Positions 18,832 to 27,834 of a DNA stretch of 64,000 nucleotides are shown here, one piece after another. This DNA comes from Lutimonas halocynthiae (GTDB lineage Bacteria; Bacteroidota; Bacteroidia; Flavobacteriales; Flavobacteriaceae): positions 62,001-126,000 of the forward strand of contig NZ_JAUFQO010000003.1 in the NCBI RefSeq assembly GCF_030409835.1. Direction: 5' to 3'. The first letter of the stretch is position 1. Every line of letters starts with the position of its first letter. The position numbers and the translations under genes are program-made. The notes under the pieces are model-generated. The model ran no database searches, had not been told where the DNA came from, and saw only the letters and a list, made by a program, of their open reading frames with translations.

Positions 18832-19977
18832 ATGAAGCAAAGTACATCTCAAAGGCTGTCTATAAGTGCCTATTTCTTTTTATTTGGATTTGGTTTTGCT
18901 ACCTGGGCTTCAAGAATACCCTCTATCAAATCGAACTTTGATTTTAATGAAGCTGAATTGGGAAATTTATTACTGGTGATGCCAATAAGTTCTCTCATTG
19001 GGCTGCCAATTTCAGGATGGCTTGTTTCAAAATTCAATAGTCGCATTCCCTTATTTATTTCATTCATAATCATTGTTATTTCCTTATACCTAATAGGAAC
19101 TGCGAGTTCTTTAGCCGAATTGGTCATCGCGGTATCCCTATTTGCTTTTTGCACTAGAATAGGCAATATTTCTATTAATACCATGTCTTTGGCGCTTCAG
19201 AAAACACAAGAGAAAAAAATCATTGGATCTTTTCATGGACTTTGGAGCTTAGGAGGATTGGCAGGAGCCTTATTTTCAACAATTATGGTGAGTGCTAATG
19301 TTTTGATGAAAGATCATTTTCTATATGTTTGTATATTTAGCCTGGTTTTTGGGATACTGTCCTTTCCTTTTTTAATGGATAAAGACAAGTCTTCAAGCGG
19401 GAATAAATTAATACTTGGAAAGCCTGATAAATATATTTTATACCTGGGCCTTATGGTCTTTTTTGGAGCACTTTGTGAAGGAGGAATGTTTGACTGGAGT
19501 GGTGTCTATTTTAAAGAAGTAGTTGGTGAAGAAGTGTTTACATTGGGATATCTCATCTTTATGACTTTTATGGCATTATCTCGTTTTTATTCTGATAGAT
19601 TGGTGGATGAAATAGGAATGAAAAACACCTATTTACTAGGTGCCGGAATAGTTACAATAGGTATGGCCATTGTCATTATCTTTCCAACTTACTGGCCGGT
19701 GCTTATCGGTTTTTCTTTGGTAGGAATTGGCGTAGCTTCAGTTTTTCCAATGACTTTTTCTCTAGCCGGAAGTTCGAAGAAGTATTCGCCTGGTATGGCC
19801 ATATCAATAATATCCACTTATGGAATCATAGGCATGCTAATTGGTCCTCCTCTTGTTGGATACCTGGCCCATTTGGTAGGTTTAAAATATGCCTTTATTT
19901 TATTTATTATATGCGGATTGATGCTGATTCCCTTATCAAGAGCGTTTTTTAGATTGGAAAATGATTCAGCAGAATAA
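18832..19977 (+). CDS. MFS transporter
   Basis: 381 residues from ATG 18832 (386 from the in-frame ATG at 18817). It has about 12 hydrophobic segments and the MFS layout: an N-terminal half with FATWASRIPSIK after the first helix (typical of YbjJ-like carriers), a central polar loop near residues 185-200, and a second set of six helices. It should act in the inner membrane as a proton-coupled transporter or exporter of unknown substrate. I prefer 18832 because a -7 promoter box covers the upstream ATG. No operon partner. Confidence 0.88.
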   Translation: MKQSTSQRLSISAYFFLFGFGFATWASRIPSIKSNFDFNEAELGNLLLVMPISSLIGLPISGWLVSKFNSRIPLFISFIIIVISLYLIGTASSLAELVIAVSLFAFCTRIGNISINTMSLALQKTQEKKIIGSFHGLWSLGGLAGALFSTIMVSANVLMKDHFLYVCIFSLVFGILSFPFLMDKDKSSSGNKLILGKPDKYILYLGLMVFFGALCEGGMFDWSGVYFKEVVGEEVFTLGYLIFMTFMALSRFYSDRLVDEIGMKNTYLLGAGIVTIGMAIVIIFPTYWPVLIGFSLVGIGVASVFPMTFSLAGSSKKYSPGMAISIISTYGIIGMLIGPPLVGYLAHLVGLKYAFILFIICGLMLIPLSRAFFRLENDSAE

Positions 19978-20006
19978 TCGATATGATACAGGTTTGCAGT
20001 AAATCA

Positions 20007-20038
20007 TTTGAGAATAGAATCACAATTTAATATATTTG
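20007..20038 (+). promoter_or_regulatory. Bacteroidota-type promoter (-33 and -7) for the esterase lipoprotein gene
   Basis: TTTG at 20007-20010 is followed after exactly 20 nt by TATATTTG at 20031-20038, the consensus pair for Bacteroidota primary-sigma promoters. Transcription would start near 20044, about 17 nt before the ATG at 20061. Confidence 0.7.
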
Positions 20039-20060
20039 AATTTAATGTTATCCGAATATA

Positions 20061-20972
20061 ATGAATCGAATATACATATTGGTTTTTAGCTTGGTTTTTC
20101 TAGCTTGTGGAGGAGGAGATGGGGATGACATCAAAGTTATTCAAGAGAATGAAAACCACGGAAATTATGAAGAAGAAATAATTGAAGAAGAAGTTTTTTC
20201 TGTTACTATTGATGAAACAGACTTAGTAAACCTTCCAAAGGATAATGGAGGAAGTCATATAGCCATTAAAAAAGAAAATACTGATGCAGCTTATGGTTAT
20301 TATATTTACAAACCTGAAGGCTATGCAAATGATGGTCCAGCGTATCCTTTACTTATATTTTTGCATGGCTGGAGTCCTAATTTAGGAAAAGAACCATTAG
20401 AAAGTATATTGGTTCACGGACCTCCCAGATTAATTGAAACCAATAAATGGGACCCTATATTTCCGTTTTTAGTTGTTTCACCGCAATTGACAGGAAGTAG
20501 TTATTGGCCACCATATAAAATGCATTCTTTTATTGAATATTTAATGGAAAAATACCAAGTGAATAAGGATCGCATTTATTTAACCGGCTTGAGTTTAGGA
20601 GGTGGTGGTTGTTGGTATTATGCAGGTGAATACGCCGATAATTATCTTGCAGCTATAGTTCCAATAAGCGCTTCTGGTGCACCCAGTTTGATTGATAATT
20701 TGACGAAGATTCCGATATGGGCTTTTCATGGTGGACAAGACTCAACTGTCAAAGCTTATGAAAACTATGGTTCTGTTCCGCTGGTTGAAGCGATAAATTT
20801 GAATTCCCCCAAGGTAAGAGCACGAATAACCGTGTATGAGAGTTCGGGGCATGATGCCTGGGGAATAACTTATAGTGGCGCTGGAAAAAACTATGCAAGC
20901 AAAAAATACGATAGTTTTAATATGGATATATATGAATGGATGCTGGCCTATAAGAAAAGCGATCAAGACTAA
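20061..20972 (+). CDS. lipoprotein alpha/beta hydrolase (carboxylesterase / prolyl-oligopeptidase-like)
   Basis: 303 residues. SPII signal with lipobox VFLAC (Cys17) and an acidic Gly/Asp/Glu-rich tether. The catalytic core shows the oxyanion segment LLIFLHGW and the nucleophile elbow GLSLGGGG with Ser178; likely late triad members are Asp in GGQDSTV and His in SSGHDAWG. It resembles the large family of secreted esterases/phospholipases annotated as dienelactone hydrolase-like or PHB-depolymerase-like. It should act at the cell surface; the substrate is unknown. It has its own promoter at 20007-20038. Confidence 0.85.
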   Translation: MNRIYILVFSLVFLACGGGDGDDIKVIQENENHGNYEEEIIEEEVFSVTIDETDLVNLPKDNGGSHIAIKKENTDAAYGYYIYKPEGYANDGPAYPLLIFLHGWSPNLGKEPLESILVHGPPRLIETNKWDPIFPFLVVSPQLTGSSYWPPYKMHSFIEYLMEKYQVNKDRIYLTGLSLGGGGCWYYAGEYADNYLAAIVPISASGAPSLIDNLTKIPIWAFHGGQDSTVKAYENYGSVPLVEAINLNSPKVRARITVYESSGHDAWGITYSGAGKNYASKKYDSFNMDIYEWMLAYKKSDQD

Positions 20973-21073
20973 TTAATTGTATCACGTGAATTCTTAATAT
21001 ATCCATGAAACTGATTGAAAAGTGAGTTAATCGACATTATTTTTATATTTTAAGGCATTGAACAAAAGTACTT

Positions 21074-21625
21074 ATGAATAGAAGAGAACTATTAAAAAAA
21101 TCTGCTATTGCCTCTTTAGGCCTAGCCTTTTCACCAGCTTTATTGCTATCTCTTGAAAGTTGTTCTAAAAAAAGACCAACTTCAGATATGCCAGTTTACT
21201 TAGATCAGGAACAGTTTGACAGCATTTGGCAAATTGCTGAGCTCGTTTTACCAAAGACTGATTCACCAGGGGCAGATGATGCAAGGGTTACCCCATTTAT
21301 AGATCAATTATTTGGAGAATTCTTTGAGGAGGAGATAAAAATAAAATACACTAATGGTTTAAAAGCTTTCTTGGAAAACTGTAAAAGCCAGAAAGGAAAA
21401 TCATTTCTAAATCTTGACGAAAAAGGTCAGATAGCATATTTAGAAATGGTAGATAGTGATGAGGCAAAAGACTCTTTTTTTAGGTCTTTTAAAAGGATTA
21501 TTCTTTGGGCTTATTTTACTTCAGAACCTGGAATGAAGAGTATGAATTATTTGCCTGTTCCTGGCAGGTTTAATGGCTGTATTGAAATTGATAAAAACGA
21601 AAAAAATCTGGTTGGAAACCGATAA
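21074..21625 (+). CDS. gluconate 2-dehydrogenase subunit 3 family protein
   Basis: 183 residues. The N-terminus NRRELLKKSAIASLG followed by a hydrophobic stretch ending LESC looks like a twin-arginine signal, possibly with a lipobox Cys. The remainder matches the small subunit (subunit 3) that accompanies membrane GMC dehydrogenases and helps their export (VLPKTDSPGADDARV is typical). It lies 12 nt before the GMC oxidoreductase gene, its expected partner. The cytochrome c subunit of the classical three-part enzyme is not adjacent. Confidence 0.85.
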   Translation: MNRRELLKKSAIASLGLAFSPALLLSLESCSKKRPTSDMPVYLDQEQFDSIWQIAELVLPKTDSPGADDARVTPFIDQLFGEFFEEEIKIKYTNGLKAFLENCKSQKGKSFLNLDEKGQIAYLEMVDSDEAKDSFFRSFKRIILWAYFTSEPGMKSMNYLPVPGRFNGCIEIDKNEKNLVGNR

Positions 21626-21637
21626 GAGAGGCTAGAA

Positions 21638-23320
21638 ATGAAAGAAAATAAATTTGATGTTATCGTAATTGGTTCTGGTATGTCTGGTGGATGGGCTGCA
21701 AAAGAATTTACAGAAAAGGGAATGAAAACCTTGGTTTTAGAAAGGGGAAGAATGGTTGAACATATAAAAGACTATCCTACAACCAATATGCCACCATGGG
21801 AATTTTCTTTTAGGAAAGAACCTACTAAAGAAACCAGAGAAGAGTTTCCTATTCAAAAGGGGGTTTATGCATTTAACGAGGCCACCAAAGATTTTTGGGC
21901 CAGTGATAAAAAACATCCCTATACAACTCCTGAAGACAAGCCTTTCAAATGGTTAAAAGGATTTCAAACAGGGGGTAAGAGTCTTTTGTGGTATCGACAG
22001 TCATACCGCCTGAGCGAAATTGATTTTGAAGCTCATGAGCAAGATGGTCACGGAATAGACTGGCCTGTTCGGTATAAGGATATAGCACCCTGGTATGACT
22101 ATGTTGAAGATTATGTTGGTGTAAGCGGAAGAAAAGAAGGTTTAAAACAACTACCGGATGGTAAGTTTTTGCCTCCGATGGACATGAATTGTGTTGAAGA
22201 AGATTTAAAAAAATCTATAAAGGAGAATTTTGATGGCAGGGTCATGACAATTGGCAGGACGGCACACCTTACAGAAAGACATCTTGAACGAGGCCCTTGT
22301 CAATACAGAAATATGTGCGAAACAGGCTGTCCGTTTAATGGTTATTTCAGTAGTGTGGGTGTGACACTTCCAGCTGCTAAGGCAACAGGTAATATGACCT
22401 TTAAGCCAAATTCTATTGTTCATTCCATTATTTACGATGAGAAGAAAGGGAAAGCAACAGGAGTAAAGGTGATCAATGCTGAAACAAAAGAAACAACAGA
22501 ATATTTTGCAAGAGTCATATTTCTTTGTGCATCAACTTTGCCGAGCACTCAAATTATGTTGAACAGTACTTCAGAACATTTTCCAAATGGAATTGCAAAT
22601 TCAAGCGGTATGTTAGGACATCACCTTATGGATCACTTTATGGTGGGCATGGGGGCGCGTGTTGAAGGGTTTGAAGATGGTTATTACGATGGGCACCGTC
22701 CAAATGGTATCTATATACCGCGGTATCAAAACATAGACCGACAAGAAGAGGACTTTGCAAGAGGTTTTGGGTTTCAGGGAGGTGCAAGCAGACAGAGTTG
22801 GAATAGAGGCTTTGATCAAAAAGGCTTTGGTCCTGAATTCAAAGATTCTCTGGCCAAACCAGGCCCTTGGTATATACATTTAGGTGGCTATGGTGAATGC
22901 TTACCTTATTATGATAATATGGTCTCACTGCATCCTGATAAAAAAGATGAATGGGGCATGCCAATATTGCATATCAGTTGTGAGTTAAAAGAAAATGAGC
23001 AAAAGATCATGGACGAAATGGTGGTGCAGGGGAAGGAAATGTTAGAAAAGGCAGGATACAAAGATATTTATAGCGCATCTAAAGATGAATGGGTATTTGG
23101 AGAAGGAATACATGAGATGGGTACAGCCCGTATGGGAAGAGACCCCAAAACATCAGTATTAAACCAATGGAATGCCTGTCATGATGTGCCAAATTTATTT
23201 GTCACCGATGGCTCTTTTATGACCTCTGCTGGTTGTCAAAATCCTTCATTAACTTATATGGCATTTACCGCACGAGCAGCTAATTATGCCGTGGAACAAA
23301 TGAAAAAAGGAATTTATTAA
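21638..23320 (+). CDS. GMC-family FAD oxidoreductase, large subunit
   Basis: 560 residues. The FAD-binding Rossmann motif is at the N-terminus (VIVIGSGMSGGWAAKEF, about residues 6-22). Active-site region GIHEMGTARMG and the C-terminal NPSLTYMAFTARAA match sugar/polyol 2-dehydrogenases of the GMC family. It probably oxidises a sugar, sugar acid or polyol in the periplasm and passes electrons to the respiratory chain. It has no signal peptide of its own and would be carried out with the Tat-signalled subunit 3 encoded 12 nt upstream. Substrate unknown. Confidence 0.9.
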   Translation: MKENKFDVIVIGSGMSGGWAAKEFTEKGMKTLVLERGRMVEHIKDYPTTNMPPWEFSFRKEPTKETREEFPIQKGVYAFNEATKDFWASDKKHPYTTPEDKPFKWLKGFQTGGKSLLWYRQSYRLSEIDFEAHEQDGHGIDWPVRYKDIAPWYDYVEDYVGVSGRKEGLKQLPDGKFLPPMDMNCVEEDLKKSIKENFDGRVMTIGRTAHLTERHLERGPCQYRNMCETGCPFNGYFSSVGVTLPAAKATGNMTFKPNSIVHSIIYDEKKGKATGVKVINAETKETTEYFARVIFLCASTLPSTQIMLNSTSEHFPNGIANSSGMLGHHLMDHFMVGMGARVEGFEDGYYDGHRPNGIYIPRYQNIDRQEEDFARGFGFQGGASRQSWNRGFDQKGFGPEFKDSLAKPGPWYIHLGGYGECLPYYDNMVSLHPDKKDEWGMPILHISCELKENEQKIMDEMVVQGKEMLEKAGYKDIYSASKDEWVFGEGIHEMGTARMGRDPKTSVLNQWNACHDVPNLFVTDGSFMTSAGCQNPSLTYMAFTARAANYAVEQMKKGIY

Positions 23321-23335
23321 TAAAATAATAGTTGA

Positions 23336-23764
23336 TTAAACTCTGTAAAGATCTGCTCGCCAGGTTTTAACTGATTTTTTTATGTCTTTTTCTGTCATTT
23401 TTTCTTTGATTGCCTTTTTAACCAAAATCGGGAACTCTTCATCTGAAGCAAATCTTAATCCGATAGTTTGGCGCATCGTTAATTCATTTGGTAAAGGTTC
23501 TTTTGTAAGCAGATAGTGTCTAAAATTCTCTTCAGCTCGAATCGCTCTATCTTGGGCTTTTAGTGAAAATACTCTTGCATAAAAAGTAGTAAACAGGAGG
23601 ATAGTTGAACCAAATGTTATCAGTGATGCTGAATAAAGTCCTTCATGTGAGGTGTTTACTAAATTAACAATTGATCCAATAACCAAGATTAGCGAACCCA
23701 AAAGGGCTATAAAATGATAGGCCGGAACTAACCGAGCATGATTGCCGTAATTTTGATGCTTCAT
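23336..23764 (-). CDS. DUF6526 family membrane protein
   Basis: 142 residues. The N-terminal QNYGNHARLVPAYHF is the hallmark of this Bacteroidota family, followed by two membrane helices (about 19-39 and 48-68) and a cytoplasmic charged tail. Function unknown. It converges on the GMC gene with only 15 nt between stops, leaving no room for a terminator. Confidence 0.75.
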   Translation of the reverse strand: MKHQNYGNHARLVPAYHFIALLGSLILVIGSIVNLVNTSHEGLYSASLITFGSTILLFTTFYARVFSLKAQDRAIRAEENFRHYLLTKEPLPNELTMRQTIGLRFASDEEFPILVKKAIKEKMTEKDIKKSVKTWRADLYRV

Positions 23765-24016
23765 TATTTGTGTTTTAAATTATTTCTTAAAAGGTGTTCG
23801 TTTTAATTCACTGTGGAAGATAAGTTTATTTTGTCAAAAATTTTATAGAGCCCCATTCATTTTTTTTTGATTGCTTAAAATGAATTATTTTAGAGAAATC
23901 AACAATTAATACTCAACAGTTCATTCAGAATACGTTGATCGCATACCTATCATTTATAATGGAATAAACAGATCATTTTTAATTTAAGTAATAAAAGTTA
24001 TAATCACTCCTTAATT

Positions 24017-24664
24017 ATGAAAAACCAAACCAAACAAAACCGACGTAATTTTATCAAACAAACTTCTGTCCTGACAGCCGGCATTGGAATCATTCCAATG
24101 CTGAATTATGCGAATACCCAAACTGAGCTTCCACCTGATAATATGTATTTAATCGGGCCAAGAGAAGGGTATTCACCTCAGGTTGGGACCTTATTATCAA
24201 CTATGACTATGATGCGCGCCTGGTTGATCGATTCAGTGAAAGAACTTAGTATAGAGGAGCTTGATTTCCAATTAGACGAAAAGTCAAATTCTATAGGAGC
24301 GATGCTATGGCACCTTGCTGCTACCGAAAAATATTACCAATTGAACACTTTTGATGAAATGGAATGGGGAACCTGGAGCGATGATATTAAAAAAGAATGG
24401 GATGTGCCAATGGGTTTAGGGGAAAAAGGAAGAGAGCAGATTAAAGGACATAGTGTCGATTTTTATCTTGAAAAATTGGAGCAGGTTAGGGCAGTGACTG
24501 AAAAGGAATTCGCAAAAAGAGATGATGAATGGATCATGAAATCAGAACCGTTTTTTCGTGACCAACCAACTAATAATTACTGCAAATGGTTTCACGTTTG
24601 TGAACATGAATCAAATCATCGCGGACAAATTAAGTTTCTATCGAAGCGATTTCCAAAAAGTTAA
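24017..24664 (+). CDS. DinB-family protein with a twin-arginine-like signal
   Basis: 215 residues. The N-terminus NRRNFIKQTSVLTAGIGIIP is a probable Tat signal. The rest is a DinB four-helix bundle with the three metal-ligand histidine positions visible in AMLWHLAATEKYY and CEHESNHRGQIK. DinB-like proteins are metal-dependent hydrolases or thiol S-transferases; the reaction here is not known. Its stop codon (24662-24664) interlocks with the stop of the convergent kinase gene (24661-24663). Confidence 0.82.
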   Translation: MKNQTKQNRRNFIKQTSVLTAGIGIIPMLNYANTQTELPPDNMYLIGPREGYSPQVGTLLSTMTMMRAWLIDSVKELSIEELDFQLDEKSNSIGAMLWHLAATEKYYQLNTFDEMEWGTWSDDIKKEWDVPMGLGEKGREQIKGHSVDFYLEKLEQVRAVTEKEFAKRDDEWIMKSEPFFRDQPTNNYCKWFHVCEHESNHRGQIKFLSKRFPKS

Positions 24665-25560
24665 TTCTTATAATAACTATTGTCTTTGGTTGTAATAAAT
24701 TTTACGGCACTTTTTAATAATTCTACTTGAAGCTTTTCATATTTTTGAATGACTTCCCCATCGAGTTGTAATAACCTGGGCTCATCAAAAATAATTTCAG
24801 CTTTGTCAGTCTGAATAACGGTACTTGTCTGAGCATGATGGAATTTTTCATCCAGCGCGGCGAGGCCAGCTGCAATAAGAGAAACGGTGTCAACTTTTTC
24901 AATGAGGACTATTTCAAATTTCCCATCCATTGGGTTTCCAATAACATTTAACGGAACACCTGTGCCATATTTTCTGGCATTACAAATAGCAGTCATTAAG
25001 GCCTTTGATTCAACCTTTTTTCCGTTAGCATTAACGGTCACATTAAAAGGTTTCAATCGGGTCATTTCTTCAATGAAGTATTTTGCATAGGTTGCCATAC
25101 CTCTGTTTTTGTCTTGTTCATAGGAATCCACAATGCTTGCATTGATGCCAACATCTCCAATATGAAGCGTGTAGTGCTCATTATTGATAAGAATCATGTC
25201 TAATCCTCCTACAATTTCTGAAAGAATCATGTCTTTTAAGGCCTCGATCGGATTTGAATTCACAAAGAGTTCTGTGGCCATTCCATTGGCTGAGCCTAAG
25301 GGAATAATACCCATAGGGTAGTCTGAGTTTAAAAGTAGAATCGCTACAAAAAGCGTGGTTCCATCACCTCCCACAGAAGCTATCTTGTCAGGTTTAAATG
25401 AATCAATAGCTTGTTTTGCCATTTCTTCATCATGTTGCCCTGTTGTTTTAAAAATTTTAAAGACGATGCCGTATTTTTCACACAGTTTAGATGCCTTTCT
25501 TAAAAAGGGTTCTTTATCCACACCTCCGGATATTGGGTTTACAATGAAAAGTAATTTCAT
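24661..25560 (-). CDS. diacylglycerol/lipid kinase family protein
   Basis: 299 residues, DAGK catalytic fold. FIVNPISGG at the start and SVGGDGTTLF near residue 80 form the ATP site; IIPLGSANGMATEL is the following conserved loop. It should phosphorylate a lipid such as diacylglycerol at the inner membrane. It follows the App1 phosphatase gene by 11 nt, at the end of the moxR-bat operon, so the two enzymes catalyse potentially opposing reactions. The last bases overlap the convergent DinB gene. Confidence 0.88.
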   Translation of the reverse strand: MKLLFIVNPISGGVDKEPFLRKASKLCEKYGIVFKIFKTTGQHDEEMAKQAIDSFKPDKIASVGGDGTTLFVAILLLNSDYPMGIIPLGSANGMATELFVNSNPIEALKDMILSEIVGGLDMILINNEHYTLHIGDVGINASIVDSYEQDKNRGMATYAKYFIEEMTRLKPFNVTVNANGKKVESKALMTAICNARKYGTGVPLNVIGNPMDGKFEIVLIEKVDTVSLIAAGLAALDEKFHHAQTSTVIQTDKAEIIFDEPRLLQLDGEVIQKYEKLQVELLKSAVKFITTKDNSYYKN

Positions 25561-25571
25561 AATTTAGAATG

Positions 25572-26471
25572 TTAGTTGGTTTCCAGGTCCTTATTTGTGA
25601 AATATGATGCATCAACACCAGATGCAATAAGGTTATTCCAGTTTTTTGTTTGTTTTGAACTTCTTTTGTTATTTGTTTGACGGATAAATACCTTGGAGAT
25701 TTGTCTACCGTATTTTTTTACTATTTGAGTATAAACCTCCATGTCGGCCTGTGTATCATCACCGATTAAAACCACAGGTAGGTCTTTGCTGCGATCCAAA
25801 ATAAAGCAAATAGATTTAAATTTAAAAGCCGGGTCTTTTGTGTTGCTGATCAATTCAGATACACTAAGATACGGCGTTAAGAATAATGGGCCAAGAGGCA
25901 AGCTGTGATGCATAAGAAATTCAGCAATAAGTCGAACAAGATTGAATTCACTTTTTGAGACATAGAAAAAAGAAGCGTTTTTCTTCAGCAATATTTGATA
26001 AATACCATTTGTGGATGGAATAAGTTCGCGCCTATGGCCACGATAAAAAAGAGTGGTAAACATTCTTTTTAGATAAGTCTGGGTATATGATCTCATGATG
26101 GTATCATCAATGTCAGAAATAACAAGCTGCTCTGTTTTTGAATTTTTAAAAAAGACAGGATAGTTTTGATGGATTGGAATTTCTTCCTGATCTGAAGTGT
26201 ATACCAAGATGTCATTTTCAATGTCTCTTTCAATTGTAAATGAAAAACTTCCTTTTTGATCCGTTGTAGTTTCTATCACCTGTTCGTCAATCTTAACGAC
26301 AATTATTTTATTTGCAAAAGGTTTTTTAAAATAGCCGGCAATTGTTTGGGATGCGTTTCTCAGAATTCCTGAAGATGCGTTTTTATAGCTTAACTTTCCT
26401 TGCAGAATAAGACCAGTCACAACTGTTTGTGCGTTGAATTGAACCGAAGATAAATGCCATAGATAGGCCAT
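25572..26471 (-). CDS. App1-family phosphatidate phosphatase
   Basis: 299 residues. The C-terminal two thirds carry the DUF2183/App1 domain with the HAD-like DxDxT motif ISDIDDTIMRSY (about residues 117-128) and the downstream VLIGDDTQAD. The first 110 residues include a small beta domain (GKLSYKN...TDQKGSFSF). Yeast App1 converts phosphatidate to diacylglycerol; bacterial members are inferred to do likewise. The gene begins 13 nt after batD and lies 11 nt before the lipid kinase. No signal peptide. Confidence 0.82.
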   Translation of the reverse strand: MAYLWHLSSVQFNAQTVVTGLILQGKLSYKNASSGILRNASQTIAGYFKKPFANKIIVVKIDEQVIETTTDQKGSFSFTIERDIENDILVYTSDQEEIPIHQNYPVFFKNSKTEQLVISDIDDTIMRSYTQTYLKRMFTTLFYRGHRRELIPSTNGIYQILLKKNASFFYVSKSEFNLVRLIAEFLMHHSLPLGPLFLTPYLSVSELISNTKDPAFKFKSICFILDRSKDLPVVLIGDDTQADMEVYTQIVKKYGRQISKVFIRQTNNKRSSKQTKNWNNLIASGVDASYFTNKDLETN

Positions 26472-26484
26472 TGATTAGTTTTTA

Positions 26485-27834
26485 TTAAGGGTTGATCCAG
26501 TCGCCTGATTTCGTAATTGAAATTTGATTGGTTGTTTTTAAATATTTTTTCCTGGCCATTTTTATATCTTCAACATGCAATAATGGATCAAATGGCTTAT
26601 CAAGGGATGTTTGTCTTATGCCTGAGATAAAAAGATCGCTGCCGTACGCTGAGGCAAAGTACGTAAGTGTTGGTTCTTTAAGATGCAATCGATCTATCCA
26701 TAGGTAAAGCGCATTAACAGCCTCCTTTTTATTTTTGTTTGAAACTTGCTTAAGGAAGATTTTAAAAAAATGCTGTTCTGATGCTAAAGCTTCCAATCTT
26801 TGCTGTTTCCATTTAGCAAGTAGTCCTTTACTTATTAAAAGCCATTTTAAAAATTTATAAATAAGGTAGGTACAAATCAGTAATAAAATGAGATATATTA
26901 AAAAATCCTTCAATGACAGGCCAAATATTTTCATAGCTTCATCGTCAGAAGATGCTTCGCTAATTTCCTGATTGTCTGTTTGAAGAGAATCTTTAACAGT
27001 TTCCAGCATGCCTAAATCAGGGTTGGGCAATACATCTATAGTTTTTTCTTTTAAGGTGCGCTTTAATAATTTATTTTGATTTGGATTCCACCAGGTAATC
27101 GTAATCTCAGGAAGTGTAACTGTTCCTTCTTTTTCAAACAAATACCTGACGCCTTCTGTTCTTGCTGCGCTTATTGCTGATTTAGTCTTTTCCGTATTAA
27201 TGGAAGATCTTGTAGGATAGATACTTACGCCCTGAATGCTGTCCCAGATTACAGGAGGGATGAGTTCGGATACAGTTCCATAGACTTTCCTAAACACAGT
27301 TCTTTGAACAACATCTCCAACCTTTACGGTCTTTAAGTCACCTTGCCATGATTCATTGACGCTTACATTATTAGCTACAAGCCAATTATTTGCATTATAC
27401 CCATTGGGTACAGCTTTTACGGCAATGTTCCGTGACTTGGTTTTGACGCTTCTTTTTATGCCCTTAAAATCACCTTCATTAGGCGTTTCAACTACCATGT
27501 CAAGAGAAGGAAATATCAAATCTTCATCATCATAAGGAAACACATTGTAAATGGCTACAACTCCGGCATAATTCTTACCATTAATTGTTTTTGACATTGA
27601 GACAGATCGAAAATAAACCGTAAAGGCTCCGTTGACCTTGATATTACCAAAATTTACACCTTGTGTAAACCAAGTAGGGGTAAAAATACCGACACTTACC
27701 TCAACAGGCTGGCCCACATATACGCTCTTGCGATTGATACTTACTTCGCTGAGAACATTATTTTGGGCAAAACCAATGGCTGCCTGAAATAACAAGAGTA
27801 AAATGATTATATGTTTTTTTGTAAAACTTACCAT
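26485..27834 (-). CDS. batD: BatD-like protein of the aerotolerance operon
   Basis: 449 residues. Signal peptide (cleavage after GFAQ, residue 24), beta-sandwich domains that recall BatD (EVSINRKSVYVGQPVEVSV), one membrane helix near residues 310-330, then a cytoplasmic helical tail. It should sit in the inner membrane with its beta domains in the periplasm. Its start overlaps the end of batB by 7 nt. Exact biochemical role in Bat complexes is not established. Confidence 0.85.
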   Translation of the reverse strand: MVSFTKKHIIILLLLFQAAIGFAQNNVLSEVSINRKSVYVGQPVEVSVGIFTPTWFTQGVNFGNIKVNGAFTVYFRSVSMSKTINGKNYAGVVAIYNVFPYDDEDLIFPSLDMVVETPNEGDFKGIKRSVKTKSRNIAVKAVPNGYNANNWLVANNVSVNESWQGDLKTVKVGDVVQRTVFRKVYGTVSELIPPVIWDSIQGVSIYPTRSSINTEKTKSAISAARTEGVRYLFEKEGTVTLPEITITWWNPNQNKLLKRTLKEKTIDVLPNPDLGMLETVKDSLQTDNQEISEASSDDEAMKIFGLSLKDFLIYLILLLICTYLIYKFLKWLLISKGLLAKWKQQRLEALASEQHFFKIFLKQVSNKNKKEAVNALYLWIDRLHLKEPTLTYFASAYGSDLFISGIRQTSLDKPFDPLLHVEDIKMARKKYLKTTNQISITKSGDWINP

